From contig NW_020825706.1 in the NCBI RefSeq assembly GCF_003286085.1, positions 558,001 through 622,000 on the forward strand: a stretch of DNA of 64,000 nucleotides, written 5' to 3'. Source of the DNA: Drosophila persimilis. Its lineage: Eukaryota; Arthropoda; Insecta; Diptera; Drosophilidae. A model generated the notes under the pieces. The model was not told the DNA's origin and did no database searches. It worked only from the letters and a program-made list of their open reading frames with translations. A program made the position numbers and the translations under genes. The stretch's first letter is position 1; each line of letters starts with the position of its first letter. Positions 11,597 to 24,598 of this stretch are shown here, piece after piece.

Positions 11597-12469
11597 GCCT
11601 TTATTATTGTTACTTTAAACTCGTATTTTTAAGGATTTTAACCAAGTATTTCTAAACAAAATAATGAACATCAGTATTCGAATTTAGCTCGATAAAACTT
11701 CTACTGAAACGAGCTATGTTTTTATCAATATCGATATCAAAGGATCCTCCAATAAGGAATAAAAAAACTCAAGAAAGGTTAAAAAATACAGGGAAATACC
11801 TGAAATATAGAACATTGAAATATGATCTCCCCACAAATATATTTAGTATAAGTTTCTAAGGAGCTCCTAAGCTTCAGAATTTAAGTTAAAAAAAAAAAAT
11901 TGTTCCTTAAGGAAATTTTCATTTTAAATTTAATTAAAATTGAAACATTTTCAGCAGATTTCTTCTGTTAGTAAAAATTTAAATATATATGAAAAATTCC
12001 ACCTCATTTCTTCATTTGTTAAAATGCCGTTTATATTTCTCGTTTTCCCCAAAACCAAATCCATTTCATACCAATGTTCGACCCCACCACCAGAGACTGG
12101 CGCTAAACACATTCATCCACTAAGCTGACACATATATGTATGTACATCTATATATGTACAAATGTATGTATAATAAGCACACATGCCTCACCGAATATCC
12201 AAGCGCATTGCTCCACTAACAGCATATTTCTATTTGCCACCTGCCACATTCCCCATTGTATCCGGCCCGGCAAAGCGACAAGCAGAAATCGCAAATCAAT
12301 AAAATAGAAACCATAAAATGGCCAGCCACCAGAGCGACGGGAATTGGCTGACGCCGTGCCGCAGAATGAGCCGCAGAAAAATAGTCATTATTGGAGCAGC
12401 ACTTGTCGCGATAGGACGATCCGAGGCGCAGCTCTTGGCGGCTGACCAAACTGCTGTGTGGTGGATGCA
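11597..12469. other. Intergenic
   Basis: AT-rich spacer with 3' UTR of SLC22 copy 3 at its left (AATAAA near 11758) and presumably the promoter of the small dicistronic unit at its right. No gene seen. Confidence 0.5.
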
Positions 12470-12896
12470 ATGAAATCGAAGAAATCTGCCTTTGCCAACA
12501 CTTCGACGGGCTACGGCAGGCACAAGCACAGCGGACACGGCAAGGGTCACGGACACGGCCAGGCACAGTCCGGCAAGGATAAGGCCGAGGGCGGCGGCAA
12601 AGGCAAGTCCCGAGAGGTCAAGGATCAGCATGAGGTGAAAGAGGAGCAGGACAAGGATTTGAATTCCGGGTTCGGCGACTATCTACGCACACCGGAGGGT
12701 CTGTCTAGGATTTTTCTCATAAATGGTATCCCTATAAATTAATTTTCTTCCCCACTTAGCATTTGAAATGATGAAACTGTTTGTTTTTGCCAATACGATT
12801 ATGTTGATTGTCACCATGGCCTGGCCCCATATCAAGGAGCAGTTCTACATGATTAACCATTGGCTGGAGACCTTCCGCGAGGACCATCGCATGTAG
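12470..12896 (+). CDS. Small single-pass membrane protein, first cistron
   Basis: Two exons, 12470-12698 and 12760-12896, separated by a 61-nt intron (donor GTCTGT, acceptor CACTTAG), give 121 aa. The N-terminal half is His/Gly/Lys-rich (HSGHGKGHGHG), followed by a charged stretch, then one hydrophobic segment (MKLFVFANTIMLIVTMAWP) and a conserved-looking tail with HIKEQFYMINHWLE. A GT nearer the acceptor would leave only a 34-nt intron, too short for flies, so 12698 is preferred even though its donor is weak. I do not recognise the family. The stop is 46 nt before the next ATG with no splice or polyadenylation signal between, so both frames are probably on one mRNA. Confidence 0.72.
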
Positions 12897-12942
12897 ATTG
12901 TCAGCAAATACTAGACAAATACACTGTTAAAAAGCCGACAAA

Positions 12943-13287
12943 ATGGTTGGACCCTTTGTGCAGGGTATGCTATTGATTGGCATCATCTATTGGTACTCCA
13001 AGGGCATGATGTCCATGATCAACGACTACTATCGCAGCGAATTTAACCGCAAACTGCAAGCGAATGCCGCACCGAAGCCAAAGGCAGAAGTCCCCATCAA
13101 TGTGGACAACTTTATGGATTATGTGAGGGAACTGGAGACTCCCAATGAGACGAGAGCCGATCAGATGATAGCCGCTGGTTCCCCTCCAGCACTCGGCACA
13201 GAATACTCGCAAATACTGCTGCGCTTCCTTCAGATCACTGGGACTCTGCCAGCCTACGAAGTTTGTCTTAATAGTTCCTTAAGTTAG
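12943..13287 (+). CDS. Small single-pass membrane protein, second cistron
   Basis: Unspliced 114-aa frame starting at an ATG in a good fly context (CAAAATGG). It opens with a hydrophobic segment (VQGMLLIGIIYWYSKGMM, aa ~6-24), then a basic and acidic soluble tail. No family recognised. It begins 46 nt after the stop of the preceding cistron and an AATAAA follows at ~13340, which fits a shared transcript. The two proteins have similar size and topology, so they may act together; that is inference. Confidence 0.7.
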   Translation: MVGPFVQGMLLIGIIYWYSKGMMSMINDYYRSEFNRKLQANAAPKPKAEVPINVDNFMDYVRELETPNETRADQMIAAGSPPALGTEYSQILLRFLQITGTLPAYEVCLNSSLS

Positions 13288-14670
13288 CTAACAAAATATT
13301 ACTTAATATATTTAGATTTTACAGCACTTTCGTAGACTAAAATAAAATATTTCAACCACAAGAGCTGGGAGTTTTCGGATCTTTTATTTTGAATTGGTAG
13401 CAGAATATATATTGTAGTTTTCAACATTTACTAACCTACCCACAAAGTCGTACAAACATACATAAGGTCTACAAATATCAGGGAATATATGTAAGTGTAT
13501 TTGGTCTGTTTCCTGATTGCACTCTCACTAGTAAGCTCTCACCCCCTTTTTTCCAACAATGTGCAGCAGCGTGTGAAAATATAGCAAGAGTTGGGACTAA
13601 ACTGGAGAGATATGATGGATATAGCGAAGGTATAGCAAGCCTTATATGATAGGTGCTGTTGATAACTCTTGTAGTTCAGGTATTTTCACAATATGGCACA
13701 TTTAGTGGGGGCTCTCAATGGCAGAAACCCGGTCCTGTCAAATAAAGCGGTAGAAATATAGTTTTCTATCATTTTTGTTTGATTTCATTCCACGAGGTAA
13801 GTATGTGATTTATCCAAAGCTTCCCATGTTCATAAGAGTTTCCACTTTCACATTCCTAAATTCTACTACATTAGACCTATATTTCAGCCAATTTCAATGC
13901 CAATTGGGGACTCAACAAAACAGAAAACATAACAAATTTTAGGGTAAAAATCATAATTCATTATCTTTTTAATGTATATTTTATATACACAACAATTCAT
14001 ACATAATTATATTGTAAAATTAAAATAATAATAATTGCATTACAAATTAATAAAGCAAAAGAATACAAATTATATAGTACATTCATAAATCAAGTTTTCA
14101 TAATTTTAAAGAAATGTTTTAAATGTAATTTGGAATAGCTAAAAAAATGTATACATCGGAAGCAACAAATCGCCATGGAAATTGTCTTCGTTGTTGGAAA
14201 AAAATGGAAACAAAATGAAATGCAAAATGCAAAAATTAAGGAAACACAAACCATTCAGATGATGTATCACAACCTTTCAAACAAGGATTAACAATCGAGA
14301 GCCAACGATTGCTCGAGGGGCTAACATTTCAAATCAAATTTCGACAATTGAGTTATGGAGGCCTTACTACACACTATGTATAAATGGATATCGCTTGATA
14401 TATAGCTATATATGGCTAAACACGTACAAATTAGATTGCTTATGGACAAGGCAAAAATACAAATGCAGAATACACGAGAGGTTCTCAAATATCTCCACCT
14501 CAATAATGCACAAGGGTCTCCTCTTACGTTGCCGCAAGGATTGTATATAAATTATATCGTATATATATATTCTATTATGTTATATATTACTGTGCGTTCA
14601 AGTCTTAGCGGGTAAACAGTAACACCTAATGACTCTGACTCCGTCTCCCACAATGCATTCCTATCTCTAT
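13288..14670. other. Intergenic / convergent 3' UTRs
   Basis: AT-rich. Left part is the 3' end of the dicistronic unit (AATAAA ~13340); right part is probably the 3' UTR of RhoGAP92B on the other strand. No coding potential seen. Confidence 0.5.
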
Positions 14671-17600
14671 CTATTCCGATGGCTTGCGATTTGTGGGAGG
14701 CGGTGGCGCTGGCACCGTTGGCCTTTTCGGCGTTTGAAATGAGTTGGGCGAAATGGGTGTCGTTGCCTTGTCCTGGGGTTGCTTATTTTCCGGAGGCTGT
14801 GCCTGCAAGTTCTGCTGTTGCTGTTGCTGCTGCTGCTGCTGTTTCTGTGGCTCGACTGCAGTCGAGTTCTGTTCATGGTTATGGTTATGGTTCTCTTTGC
14901 CCGTAGGTGGAGCCTCCTCCCTCGTTCCATTCGTATCACAATTCTCCTGCTTTAGTTTCTCAAGAAAATGCTCCGTTTTATAACGCACGCTGCCATTGAC
15001 ATTATCAATTGTTGCCTGCGTGGGCGTGGTGGCTCCCTCATCGTCGCTCTTGCCATCATTCCTGGCTGCTGCTGGTCCCACTCCCAGCACTGCCGGCCGC
15101 TTGGGCAGCAGCGGCTTCTGGGGCAAATCTGGCTTCAGCTTGAAGCTTCCGATACTGTCCGTACTCTTGCGATCCGCTGTGGGCGAGGGCAAGTTGTCCA
15201 GGCCAAAGAACTGGGTGCGCGTCATGGGCACAGGCTTGGCGGGCGTCACAGGCGGTGGCGGCAGTGCCTCCAGCTGTGTGTTGGTTGGCAGGGTCACGGC
15301 GGCTGGCGGTACTTGAAATTGGGGCAAATTGGGCAGCGGCGGCTTGGCGGGCTTCTCCTGCTGCGTTTGCGGTGTTTGTTGCGGGAACAGCTCCTTGGCA
15401 TGCGGCCGCTGGGGCGTCTGTGATGTTGTCATGATCGTGCTGCTCCCATTCGTGCTGGGAGGCGAAGGAGCATTCGGTTTCTGGCGGCGCAAAGTGCCAT
15501 ATCGTGGACTCTCCATGACTTCTGTGGAGGGAATGAGTCAATAAGTTAAGGGCATTGCTTCCTCTTATCGTATTCCACTTACCATTGTCATGTTTGTCTA
15601 GGTTCTCGTTGGAGGAATTCGATTTGCTCTTGCCCTCGACAAAGAGCTTCTGCCTCTGCAGCGTCACGTAGAACTCAACGTCGCCGGTGAAGAAGTAATC
15701 CCACTGGCTGATCAGCAGCTCCACAATTATGTTGGCCGCCGAGGAGCTGTTCACCTGCCCAATGTAGTCGGCCTGGGCATTGCTGCTCTTATCGATGCGG
15801 GGCCACAGCATGTTTGGCGACATGACAATCGCCAGGTTCTGTGAGCTCATCTTATTGTGCACCGAACGCTGCTGCACGAGGGCCAGGAAGCGTGTGAGGT
15901 AGCGCAGATTCGCATAGTTCTCCTTGGGCAGCTTCCCCAGTATAGCCTTTATCTCTGTCTTCCGCTCGTTCTCGCTGTGACGCTCTGCGATCCGTATAAA
16001 GTCCTTGTACAGGTTATAGGTGAGCAGCGGCTCGGGCAGCTCGCGCAAATAGAGCTTGAGTATGGAGCCAATGACATGGGGATCCTGGTAGTCCAGCGGC
16101 AGCGGTGTCTTCACATGCTGCGCCTCCAGAGCGTGCTTCATCCGTCTGAGCTTGGTGCTGGCACAGCCCACACGGAGCAGACCCTCCTCCTCCAGCCCGT
16201 TCTCGAGCAGACAGCAGCAACAGAGCTCAACGATATAGGAAATCTCCCGATGCGTCGACGTCAAATGCTCCTTGAGGGAGGTGCCAAAGCGCGACTTCTC
16301 CGTCGCCTGAATGGTGTCCTGGATGCGGGCCAGCGAGGCATTCACATGCTGCAACGCCCGCTCGTGATAGTTTCTTTGGTTGAGCACATAGTCCCGTATG
16401 CAGTTGACAATCTCATCCTCTTTGGCAATCAGCTCCAGCATCTGCGCGGCCCATGCATCGCGCTCCTTCTCCAGCTTCAGTGCGCACTCCTCCTGCTGGC
16501 TCTTGATGTGGTTCACCTTTGACGCCGGCTCATCCAGACGTATAGCCGCCTACAGGGAAATATATCAAACAAATGTGTGACTCTCTTTTCCTCATTTACT
16601 GATAAGCAAAGCCTCGAACCAGTCGTCACAATCCCATGTGCCTCCAAAGTTCAAGTATGGAAAATTATCTTATCTCGAGGGCCCTGCCCTGCCCTGCCCA
16701 CGCCCACAAACTGGAAATAGTTTCGTATGCAGTCGGACTTCTTTATGACTAAGAGGAGAGATGCCGAGAGGCCTGTAAAAATAGACCTCGACCTCAACCG
16801 CGAATCCTCAATCCCAGCTGTTCTGCCGCTTCGAATCAAGGTCTTTGTTTCCACACACAAAGGGGAATGGGCATGCGGGCAGGCGTGTGCGTCCGATATT
16901 GCAACATATGTTCTCATGCCTATACTATATACGGGGGGAGCACTGACTAAGGTGGCTTTGACACCGTGTGGGCACCGTCGCCTCCCCCTGACTCATAAAG
17001 AAGCTTATGGAAACAGTTGCCGCGATAAGAAATGCAATTGATTCAGGTCGAAATGGAGTGTGCAACAGCCCTTCAAGAGAGAGTACAGGGAATAAATATG
17101 GGATAGAGATTCGTCTGTATGCAATTTATGCATTCATCACACTTTTCAGCTGCGATAATGATTCTAAAAATAAACACAAAACAGAAAACGTGACAAATAA
17201 CTATACACCCGACAGCTATCTCTACAATAAACAATGGAAATCATCTAATTATGAATATTTGCTCTGTCTTCAGACCCAACGTGAGACTCTGTGAGTCACA
17301 TCGACCTCTCGATGACCTACATGAGAGTTGGATTCCGATTCCATTGGCGCATGGCAAAAGAGAGCAAAACACACATTCCAGACACCAAAGTTAACACTTG
17401 CAAAGGCTGTATTTTGTGCATCGGATCCATGTCAGGGAATGCAATTAGAACCCAGGACGGTGGTTGGAGGGAGGGTAGAGCAACGTTGATTAGCGAATTA
17501 TGGCAAGTGCCATACAATACACCTCTTATATTTAAGTAGAAGTATGAGTATATGGGCCTGTTTCCACTGGCGATAAGATTATCCGGAGCTAGCTGTGTAA

Positions 17601-20600
17601 ATAACTTGCGTTTCAAATTCTCTGATAGGCCGTCGCCGTCGCCCGATTCGAATGGTCATCCATTGTGTCGCCTCAATTCCAATTATGATGTCACTACTGC
17701 TGGACAGACAAGGCATGTCAATGAACGTCTTCCGACACCTTAAACGGACTACAGACAACATACACCGAGCCGAGACCCACATCGACTAGTCATCCCCGAC
17801 GTTTTCTTTATATGGGATATGTGTCCGTCGTGATTGTTCGCCAAATAAAACGGAAAGCAAAAAACAAGCAAAAACAATGACAATAAAAACTCAGAATTTG
17901 TCAAGTAACATTTTTGTTGGGTTGCCTACAAAAATATAACCGTTTGGTGACACACACTTGTGCGAAGAGTCTCCCCCTCAATGGGCAGAACCAATCGTAT
18001 GTCAAGAAATTGGAACAGAACACCGAAAAGCCGTTCACTTCATTCTACTTCCATTCCATCCCATCCCACTCTTCATCCCTATACCCATTTCCATTCAGAG
18101 GCACAATGGCCCGCGATAAAGGCAATAACGAAAGAAACGACCCCGACAACAATCAAAATCATATCATAAAAATGCTGCAAAAGCCTGAACTCTAAAGCAA
18201 CGAGGTTTGGATACCCTAAAGAAAAGAAATGGTCAAAGAAATGTAACATCAGGTGGCTCCGACCGAGGGGCGCTGACGCATGCTGCGGTCCCGTGCAGGC
18301 AAGAAAGATAGATGTTAGAATTAAATTGGAGGAAAATTAGAAGAATCCATTTGCATTCGAGACGAACAGAGATCTATGCCGATCTATGGCCTACTACAAT
18401 TATAGTACCTTTGGAAAGAGTATTAAAGCCTAAGCGACAAATTCATACACACTATATAACCTCTATATATATGTATGTACGTAAGCGGACGACGACTTTT
18501 GTCGAATGAAACGCATGGCACAACAAATAACAATAGAACCTGACGTGAGATAAAGAAAGAACGAGCGAACGACAGAAAGAGAGAAAGAGAGCCAACAAAA
18601 GCAACAATAAACTGAAATTAAAAATTGATTGCTTCTTGGGCGCCGCAGACTTGGTTCTTGGCATCCGCTGATGCATGTACAGTGGTTCCATGCTGATTAT
18701 GCAAGAGAATACTCTCAAAAGAAGGCTTCATTAGGGTGAGCGAGAGAGTGAATATTAAGATGGATACCAAGAAACTCTCAAGAACTCATTGACAAGTAAC
18801 CTTATACCCTATCTAAAGGGAAGCTAGCCAATTTTGAGTGTTCCCTGTAGCTATCTTCACTGATTATATCAGCTATTATCAACCACTTCTTGTATTCTAA
18901 GAACCCCTTATTGGAGCTATAATCAAGATAGTTTGATTCTCCGGAAACTTGCAGTGTTTAAAACATGAAACCACTGTGCAACCACTGATGGATCGGATCT
19001 CCTTGTGGAGATTGAGATACACATGGCGGCAACTACCGGCGGCAGTTGTTTAAGCAATATTGATGTTCTTGTGCCGTCGTTTATCAGAGACAATTTCTGG
19101 AACGGGTAAGTGTGGTTCGGTGGGTCGGTCAGTCGGCTATCTCTCTGGGAGCCAGTCGAGCAGAGGTGGTAACTTTTGCTGCTCATTATTTCCATACTCA
19201 ATTTCTTAATTAATTTAACAATCTCCCATTGCCATCTCTCTCGGGAAAGCGGAAAGAAACATTATTCATCACTCTCTGTCTTTCTTGGAGCCAAGTGTTT
19301 TTGTTAATCGTATTTAATGGAGAGTTAGATTTATGATCGGAAAGAAAAATAAAACCTTACCTCATGGCTGCGCTTCAGTGAGGTGTATTCCTGTAATGTT
19401 CGCGAGACATTACGCTTCAACGTTGAGATCTCTTGTAGTTCCTTATCCAAGATGTTTTTTAAACGCCTCACCACCTTGGTCTCCGTCTCCAGTTCGCTCT
19501 CGATGATGCACTCTGCGATTGTCTTCTCCAGCTCCCCTGCAATTGCGAAATACACACGAAAAATAAAGTACTACAATACAAACTTCGGCTAGATGATGCA
19601 AAGCTCCCGCTTGGAGTGGAGATGGGGAGTCGCCTCTATCTCTGTCGCTCGCTCGCAAGTGAGGAAGTCAATGCTTATTTAAGACCTTATCGCAGATCGG
19701 TAGCACCGAGACCAAGACGTTGGCGTGCCCGATGCCGTTGCCGTTGCCCGTTTCCAGTTCCAGTTGTCGGTGGGGGAGTTGCGGCGGCCCCCCTATTTTG
19801 GGGGAGGTGACAGGCAGCGAATACTCGTAGGTTGACGAGCGAGCTGAGTAAGCAAAATTGTGATAATTGTGTTGAGTGCCCCGGCGGCAGGCAACCCGGG
19901 GCTTAGCTGAACCCATTATAGAGGGAAAGAGGTCGACACGGAGACCGAAGACCGAAGACGACAGAGGCACTGGAGTATAACATTTGAGATAGATTCGCTT
20001 TGTGCTGTTCCCCTATGTGTGCGACGACGCTGAGAGGGAATTGAGCTGAATTGAAGCGCATCGTGGCTAACAATAAAGTTGCAAAAGGGTGGCCCCTTAA
20101 GTACAGTGGGTCAAAGCGTGTGAACGCAGTGCTATTCACTTTACACTGTTAAGAATTTCCGCATTCAAGGAAAGCCTTAAACCTTTGTACATATAATATT
20201 TTAAGATGTAAACCTTTGAAGATTTGTTCAATTATCACCACTTTTGAATGCATTTCTTTGAAGATTAGGATGTTCATTATAGAATTACCTTTGTTCGATT
20301 TCGATTACCCTCTAATAATGCTTATAAATGCAATGTAGGGCAGGCCCTAAACCTCCATAACAAGCCATGTTTCGATGGGAAATTAACTTGATTCACTTTA
20401 TACCGCTTTGGAATCGATTTCCCTTGATTAAACCACTAATAATTCCCATCGCGTTTCAGGCACCGCTCCACCACACATCATCCCAGCAAACACGTATGAA
20501 CGTGGAACGTGCGTGTCTAATCATGAACTTTATGTGGAAAACAAAGGCTGCACTGTATCCCTAGCAGAGCATTATACAACTAGAAACTGCACTTGAACCA

Positions 20601-22112
20601 CTATAAGGGGTTGCAGCTGCAACTGACTCGCGTTCATGCTGCTCTTTGGCTCTTCTTTGGCTGCAACTGCAACTAAATTGCAATTGACGCACCACACACA
20701 CACATATCTGCCAATATGTGGAATGCAAAATACAGCCAAAAAAAATAAGCAAACGAAATGAGTAATAGCGAAAGGGGGAGCGGAGGAGCGGCCCGCATAT
20801 AATAAATGAAGAGCAGAGCAGAGTGTGTCCGATTATGACGATGATGTATGAATGAATCTCTGGCGTAACTTTTACTTTTTTCTGGGCAGGCCAGCACATA
20901 ATTATTGGCATTTACTTTTACCGGGTCCGGGGTGTAACAAATTTAAATGAAATGCACAATAAATCGGTTAGAAAGAGGGCCGGAGCGGGGGCGAAATACA
21001 ATATACAATAACTCAATAGCCAATCGGAAAGGCAAAACAAAAACTGTGTATAAATAGATACATATAGCCTAAACCGCAAACAAAAACAGCGAAAGCAGCG
21101 AAAAAAAAAGCCGTCATAATACAAATTATTATAATGATTAAAAAACGCGCAGGCCACAGCACAGCACAGCACAGTTTGAGTATATATCAAAAAACGACGC
21201 TGGATGTTGAGAAATGTAAATGCCACAAGGCCAAGCGCAGACAAGGCGAGGCCGCAAACACACACACACACACACATACACAGAAGCACTGGGGAGCACG
21301 CAAGCCCGTGACACAGTCACTCCATCCATAAGTATTTCGCTCTGCTGTCTATATATGCATATTTGCATATGCGCTTGAGAGCGATTATCAAATCGAATGC
21401 GTACCACGGTGCACCCGCCGGCGGGGCTCTTATCACAATCACAGAACAACAACACACACTTGTCGGGAGAAAGGGGAGGGGAAAAAAAACTAACCACAAT
21501 TGGCCAAGACCTTCTGCAGGGGCATATCCTTGGGCAACTCTTTGGCAGACTCATCCAGGGCCTGGGCAATCTTGTAGTGACTGTTCTTCTTGGTCCGCTT
21601 GTCCTGCTCCTCGGTGGATACCTGGCCATTGCTGCTGCTGCTCCCCCCACTGCTGCTCAGTGCTGGCAATTTACGCACAATCTTCTCGATGGTATCACGA
21701 TACCGGTCCACCTGCTTCTCGATGATCTCTAGCTCGGAATCTTTGCAGTCTGCTTTTGTTGATCTGTTGTTGGGGGCAAAGAAAAAGAATGGAAATATGC
21801 CGTTAGGTCATCAGTAGCAGCTGACTTGAGCGCCCACTTGGAGGCAACAACATCGTCAACGACGACGTAAGTGTAAACGCTGCGCTTTATTTTGGCATTG
21901 GAGTCGGGTTTTGTTGTTACATTCGTGTGTTGTTGTGATGAGGCAACACCTGCTGGCAGGCTGTTTGTCTGGAGAGCTGAGGTGTTACACACCTATCTAC
22001 ATAAGTAGCCGTCGGCGACGCTGCCCCCCCTTCTGTCCGTCGTGTCTGGCCTTTGAACTTACCTTGATAAATTTTCAGCCGCAATTTTAATCTTCGCGAA
22101 TTGCCTCTTCAT
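14671..22112 (-). CDS. RhoGAP92B: BAR-domain Rho GTPase-activating protein
   Basis: GTPase-activating protein for Rho-family GTPases, the fly relative of RICH/Nadrin and SH3BP1; in Drosophila RhoGAP92B is known as a regulator of synaptic growth and actin. Five coding exons: 22112-22063, 21763-21495, 19536-19361, 16549-15583 and 15521-14671, total 2313 nt (770 aa). The N-terminal BAR domain (aa ~1-250) is a coiled-coil series beginning MKRQFAKIKIAAENLSR. RhoGAP follows (aa ~260-450) with arginine finger in EEGLLRVGC and the conserved NLAIVMSPN. The C-terminus is a Pro-rich tail with PxxP motifs for SH3 binding and a 10-glutamine run. Introns 2 and 3 are 2.0 and 2.8 kb. Housekeeping promoter with Motif 1 lies about 300 nt upstream. 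Confidence 0.93.
16550..19360 (-). other. Large intron 3 of RhoGAP92B
   Basis: 2.8 kb between the BAR and GAP exons. No nested gene found on either strand. A short (CCCTG)n run occurs at ~16681-16698; otherwise unremarkable AT-rich sequence. Confidence 0.7.
19537..21494 (-). other. Large intron 2 of RhoGAP92B
   Basis: 2.0 kb, no nested gene seen. Contains a CA microsatellite (~21257-21276). Confidence 0.7.
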
Positions 22113-22405
22113 CTTGGCTATTTCTTGTATCCTCTCGCGTCTCCAACGTAAACTAAACTCTTTTTGTGCTGTGTTTTAATGTGTAATTAGCTATTGAGTA
22201 AATACTAAAAACTGACAAATTAGTCATTCGGTTTCCGTTGGTGTTGTTGTTGTCGTCGTCTTCGCTGGTGGTGCTGTGTCTCCGTTTGCTATTTCTGCTT
22301 CTTGCATCTGCTTCCTTACACAAACACACACACGCGAACGCACTTAATATATTATATTATATTTATTTAATATTTATTTTTTTCCACGCGCTGTTCCTTC
22401 CATTC

Positions 22406-22470
22406 CAGTGTGACCGCAGACTCGATAAGTCGATAACATATACCGTCGACTATCAGAAATATACCAAAAT
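22406..22470 (-). promoter_or_regulatory. Core promoter of RhoGAP92B (Motif 1, DRE-like, Motif 6)
   Basis: Reading the minus strand, CGGTCACACTG (22416-22406) is a perfect Ohler Motif 1 (M1BP site). Just upstream are a DRE-like TTATCGACTTATCGA (~22435-22420) and Motif 6-like GGTATATTT (~22465). This is the fly housekeeping promoter arrangement, 300 nt before the RhoGAP92B ATG. The upstream sequence is homologous to that in front of Hsc70-4. Confidence 0.8.
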
Positions 22471-24080
22471 ATACGGTCTCATTTTAGTAATATACCGTAA
22501 AAATACTGACAAATTCAAGTTCTATTATACATATTCCTCGTTTTCTTTCTTCCGTTGAATTTTACTAGCTATATAGAACATTTAGCCGTGCCCACATAAT
22601 TTTATACGATTAATGAATCAATTTTCTACAAGATTGGATAGTTCTTAATCCTTGCTTTTATTGTATTTTGACTAAAACAGGGTTAAACCAAAATAGTTCA
22701 ACAAAAATAAGAGTCGCAATGTTGCTGGTATTTGAAGACATGATGCGTGTATAGGCCTTTGTGCACCCTATTTCGTTAATTTTATAAGTAGATCAAACGC
22801 AATTTATTAAGACCTTTTCTCAAATTGATATTCTTTAGACATATTCAAGTACCTTATTCGTATCTTGTATATATTTATGTCGATCCTGATACCTACTGCG
22901 CCTTGGAAGACAAACGTATTTACAATTTTATAACATCCATTTCCCCCAGGGTATGTGTGCATGGAATGGGACTCATTGTTGTGAACCGGTTATGACGACT
23001 AATTCTTGGTTAATCTTTCTTCCGTCGAATATTCCCAGCTATATAGATCTCTCAGTTTTCCCAGACAATTTTATATGATAGCTGAATCAATTTTGATCAA
23101 GATTAATTATTTTTAAGTACTTGCATGTTTTTTATTTTGACAAAAACACGATTTCATCAAAAATGTTCAATGTCGCAGGTTGTGACGTCAATGTTGCTGG
23201 TATTTGCAGACTCATTTGTTGTCAACCAGGGTATGAACGTTTGTATACCCTATTTCGTGAATATTATATAAAGATACTGTTTTCCAAGCTGCTTTCAAAT
23301 GTAATTAATAAAGGCCTTGTTTTAGATTGCATTTTTTTGGTCTATTCATGCATTTGATTAGTTATTTGTATATAAAACCTGATCCCTGTAGCGATTCTTT
23401 GTCTCTGTAAGAGGACCACTAATTGCAAAATATCGTTTAAAATAGATACTGACTAGTTTCTGCATTAATAGAGCATGGGATGAAACACATTTCCGCAATT
23501 CTATATCATCCATTTCCCCAGGGTATGTGTGCATGGAATTAGCAACATGTTTGTGTATGGAATGGGACTCATCTGTTGCGAACCGGGTATTGCCAAATCC
23601 GGATATTTCAAGCTATATAGAACTTTCAGCCATGCCCACATAGTTTTATACAATTAATGCACTTATTTTCTACGTGACTGGTTTATTTTAAACACTGGCT
23701 TTCGTTGGATTTTACATAAAAAAGGTTTTTGGCGAAAAAGATAAAAAAAAAGGTATGTGACTCATCGCTCGAGTATGGGCAATTGTATACCCTATTTCAT
23801 TAACTTATTATGAAGATACTGTTTTATAAACTGTTTTAAAACGTAATTACTAAATACATTTTCTCAAATTTATATGTTTTAAACGTATCTATGCATTTGA
23901 TTCGATTCATATATATATCCTGATCCCGATATTCATTCTTGGTCTCTGTAGGAATAATAAGCTGCAAAATATCGTTGAAATAGCTTTCAAAAAGAACTTG
24001 GAGCTATTGGAGCTTGAGATGACTAACATTTTCTCAATTCTATAATATCCACGTTGCCGCACGTTGTTCTATGGGTTAAA
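22440..24080 (-). repeat. Array of three copies of a local repeat, RhoGAP92B side
   Basis: Three head-to-tail units (about 22440-23030, 23035-23590, 23595-24080) each contain, in order on the + strand, CTATATAGA(A/T)C, a segment like CCCACATAATTTTATA, TTTTATTGTATTTTGAC or a variant, CCCTATTTCGT, and the end block CAGGGTATGTGTGCATGGAA. The same sequence occurs in opposite orientation at 44545-45690 and, diverged, at ~53160-53770. Only the unit next to RhoGAP92B retains the Motif 6/Motif 1 end. No open frame worth calling; family not identified. Confidence 0.82.
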
Positions 24081-24278
24081 AGAGGAGGAGCCCTAACCGA
24101 TTCAAAGAGAGCAAAAAGAGCCGAGTGGGCGTGCCAAATATACATTTTTTGAAAGTGAATGAGCTACAAGGATCTAAAAGCAATCCATTGGAATAAATTA
24201 TGAACGGAAGTACGATTTGAAAGAGCGAACATTCAAAATACACCCTTTACTCTTAATCTATACTTTTTGTTCTTAAAT

Positions 24279-24482
24279 TTAATAGATGAAATTGATAATA
24301 TATATAAACCGATACCGATGGTCCGATTTTTCAAATTGGCCTTGCAGAGACCTGAAATAATTGCCAACAATTGTTCCTCTATTCGCCTCCTCTGGACTTA
24401 AGTCAATACTTTGGCCATCACCTCCTATATCCTGGTGGATGAATTCCAGCTGGTCCAGCGATTTTAGTTCTTGATCACCCAT
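24279..24482 (-). CDS. Possible small acidic protein
   Basis: A 67-codon frame beginning MGDQELKSLDQLEFIHQDIG has protein-like composition (acidic, Ser/Leu-balanced) for its first ~50 residues and then becomes AT-driven, so a 3' splice may be missed. It lies 243 bp from the divergent small + gene with a DRE cluster between them. No family recognised; may be chance. Confidence 0.28.
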   Translation of the reverse strand: MGDQELKSLDQLEFIHQDIGGDGQSIDLSPEEANRGTIVGNYFRSLQGQFEKSDHRYRFIYIINFIY

Positions 24483-24554
24483 CTCTGTTAAATATGTTAA
24501 AATTATAAATGTGAAAATTGAGCGCCAAATGATGTGATATTAATTGGTTCGTAT

Positions 24555-24598
24555 CATGCGATACGATATTTATCGATATCGATATATTATCGATAGGT
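24555..24598. promoter_or_regulatory. DRE cluster
   Basis: Overlapping TATCGATA-type sites (TATTTATCGATATCGATA, ATTATCGATAG) between two divergent small frames. DREF sites of this kind mark fly housekeeping promoters; here they probably serve the + gene starting at 24725. Confidence 0.65.

Noticed and set aside
12216..12631. Overlapping minus frames (111 and 116 codons) opposite the first small membrane protein
   Set aside because: Antisense to the coding exon and low in protein-like features.
12726..12759. Alternative GTATCC donor for the first cistron
   Set aside because: Would give a 34-nt intron, below the fly minimum; the donor at 12699 gives 61 nt with the same phase.
15857..16522. 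221-codon plus frame opposite the RhoGAP exon
   Set aside because: Antisense of the confirmed GAP exon; Leu-rich shadow without independent evidence.
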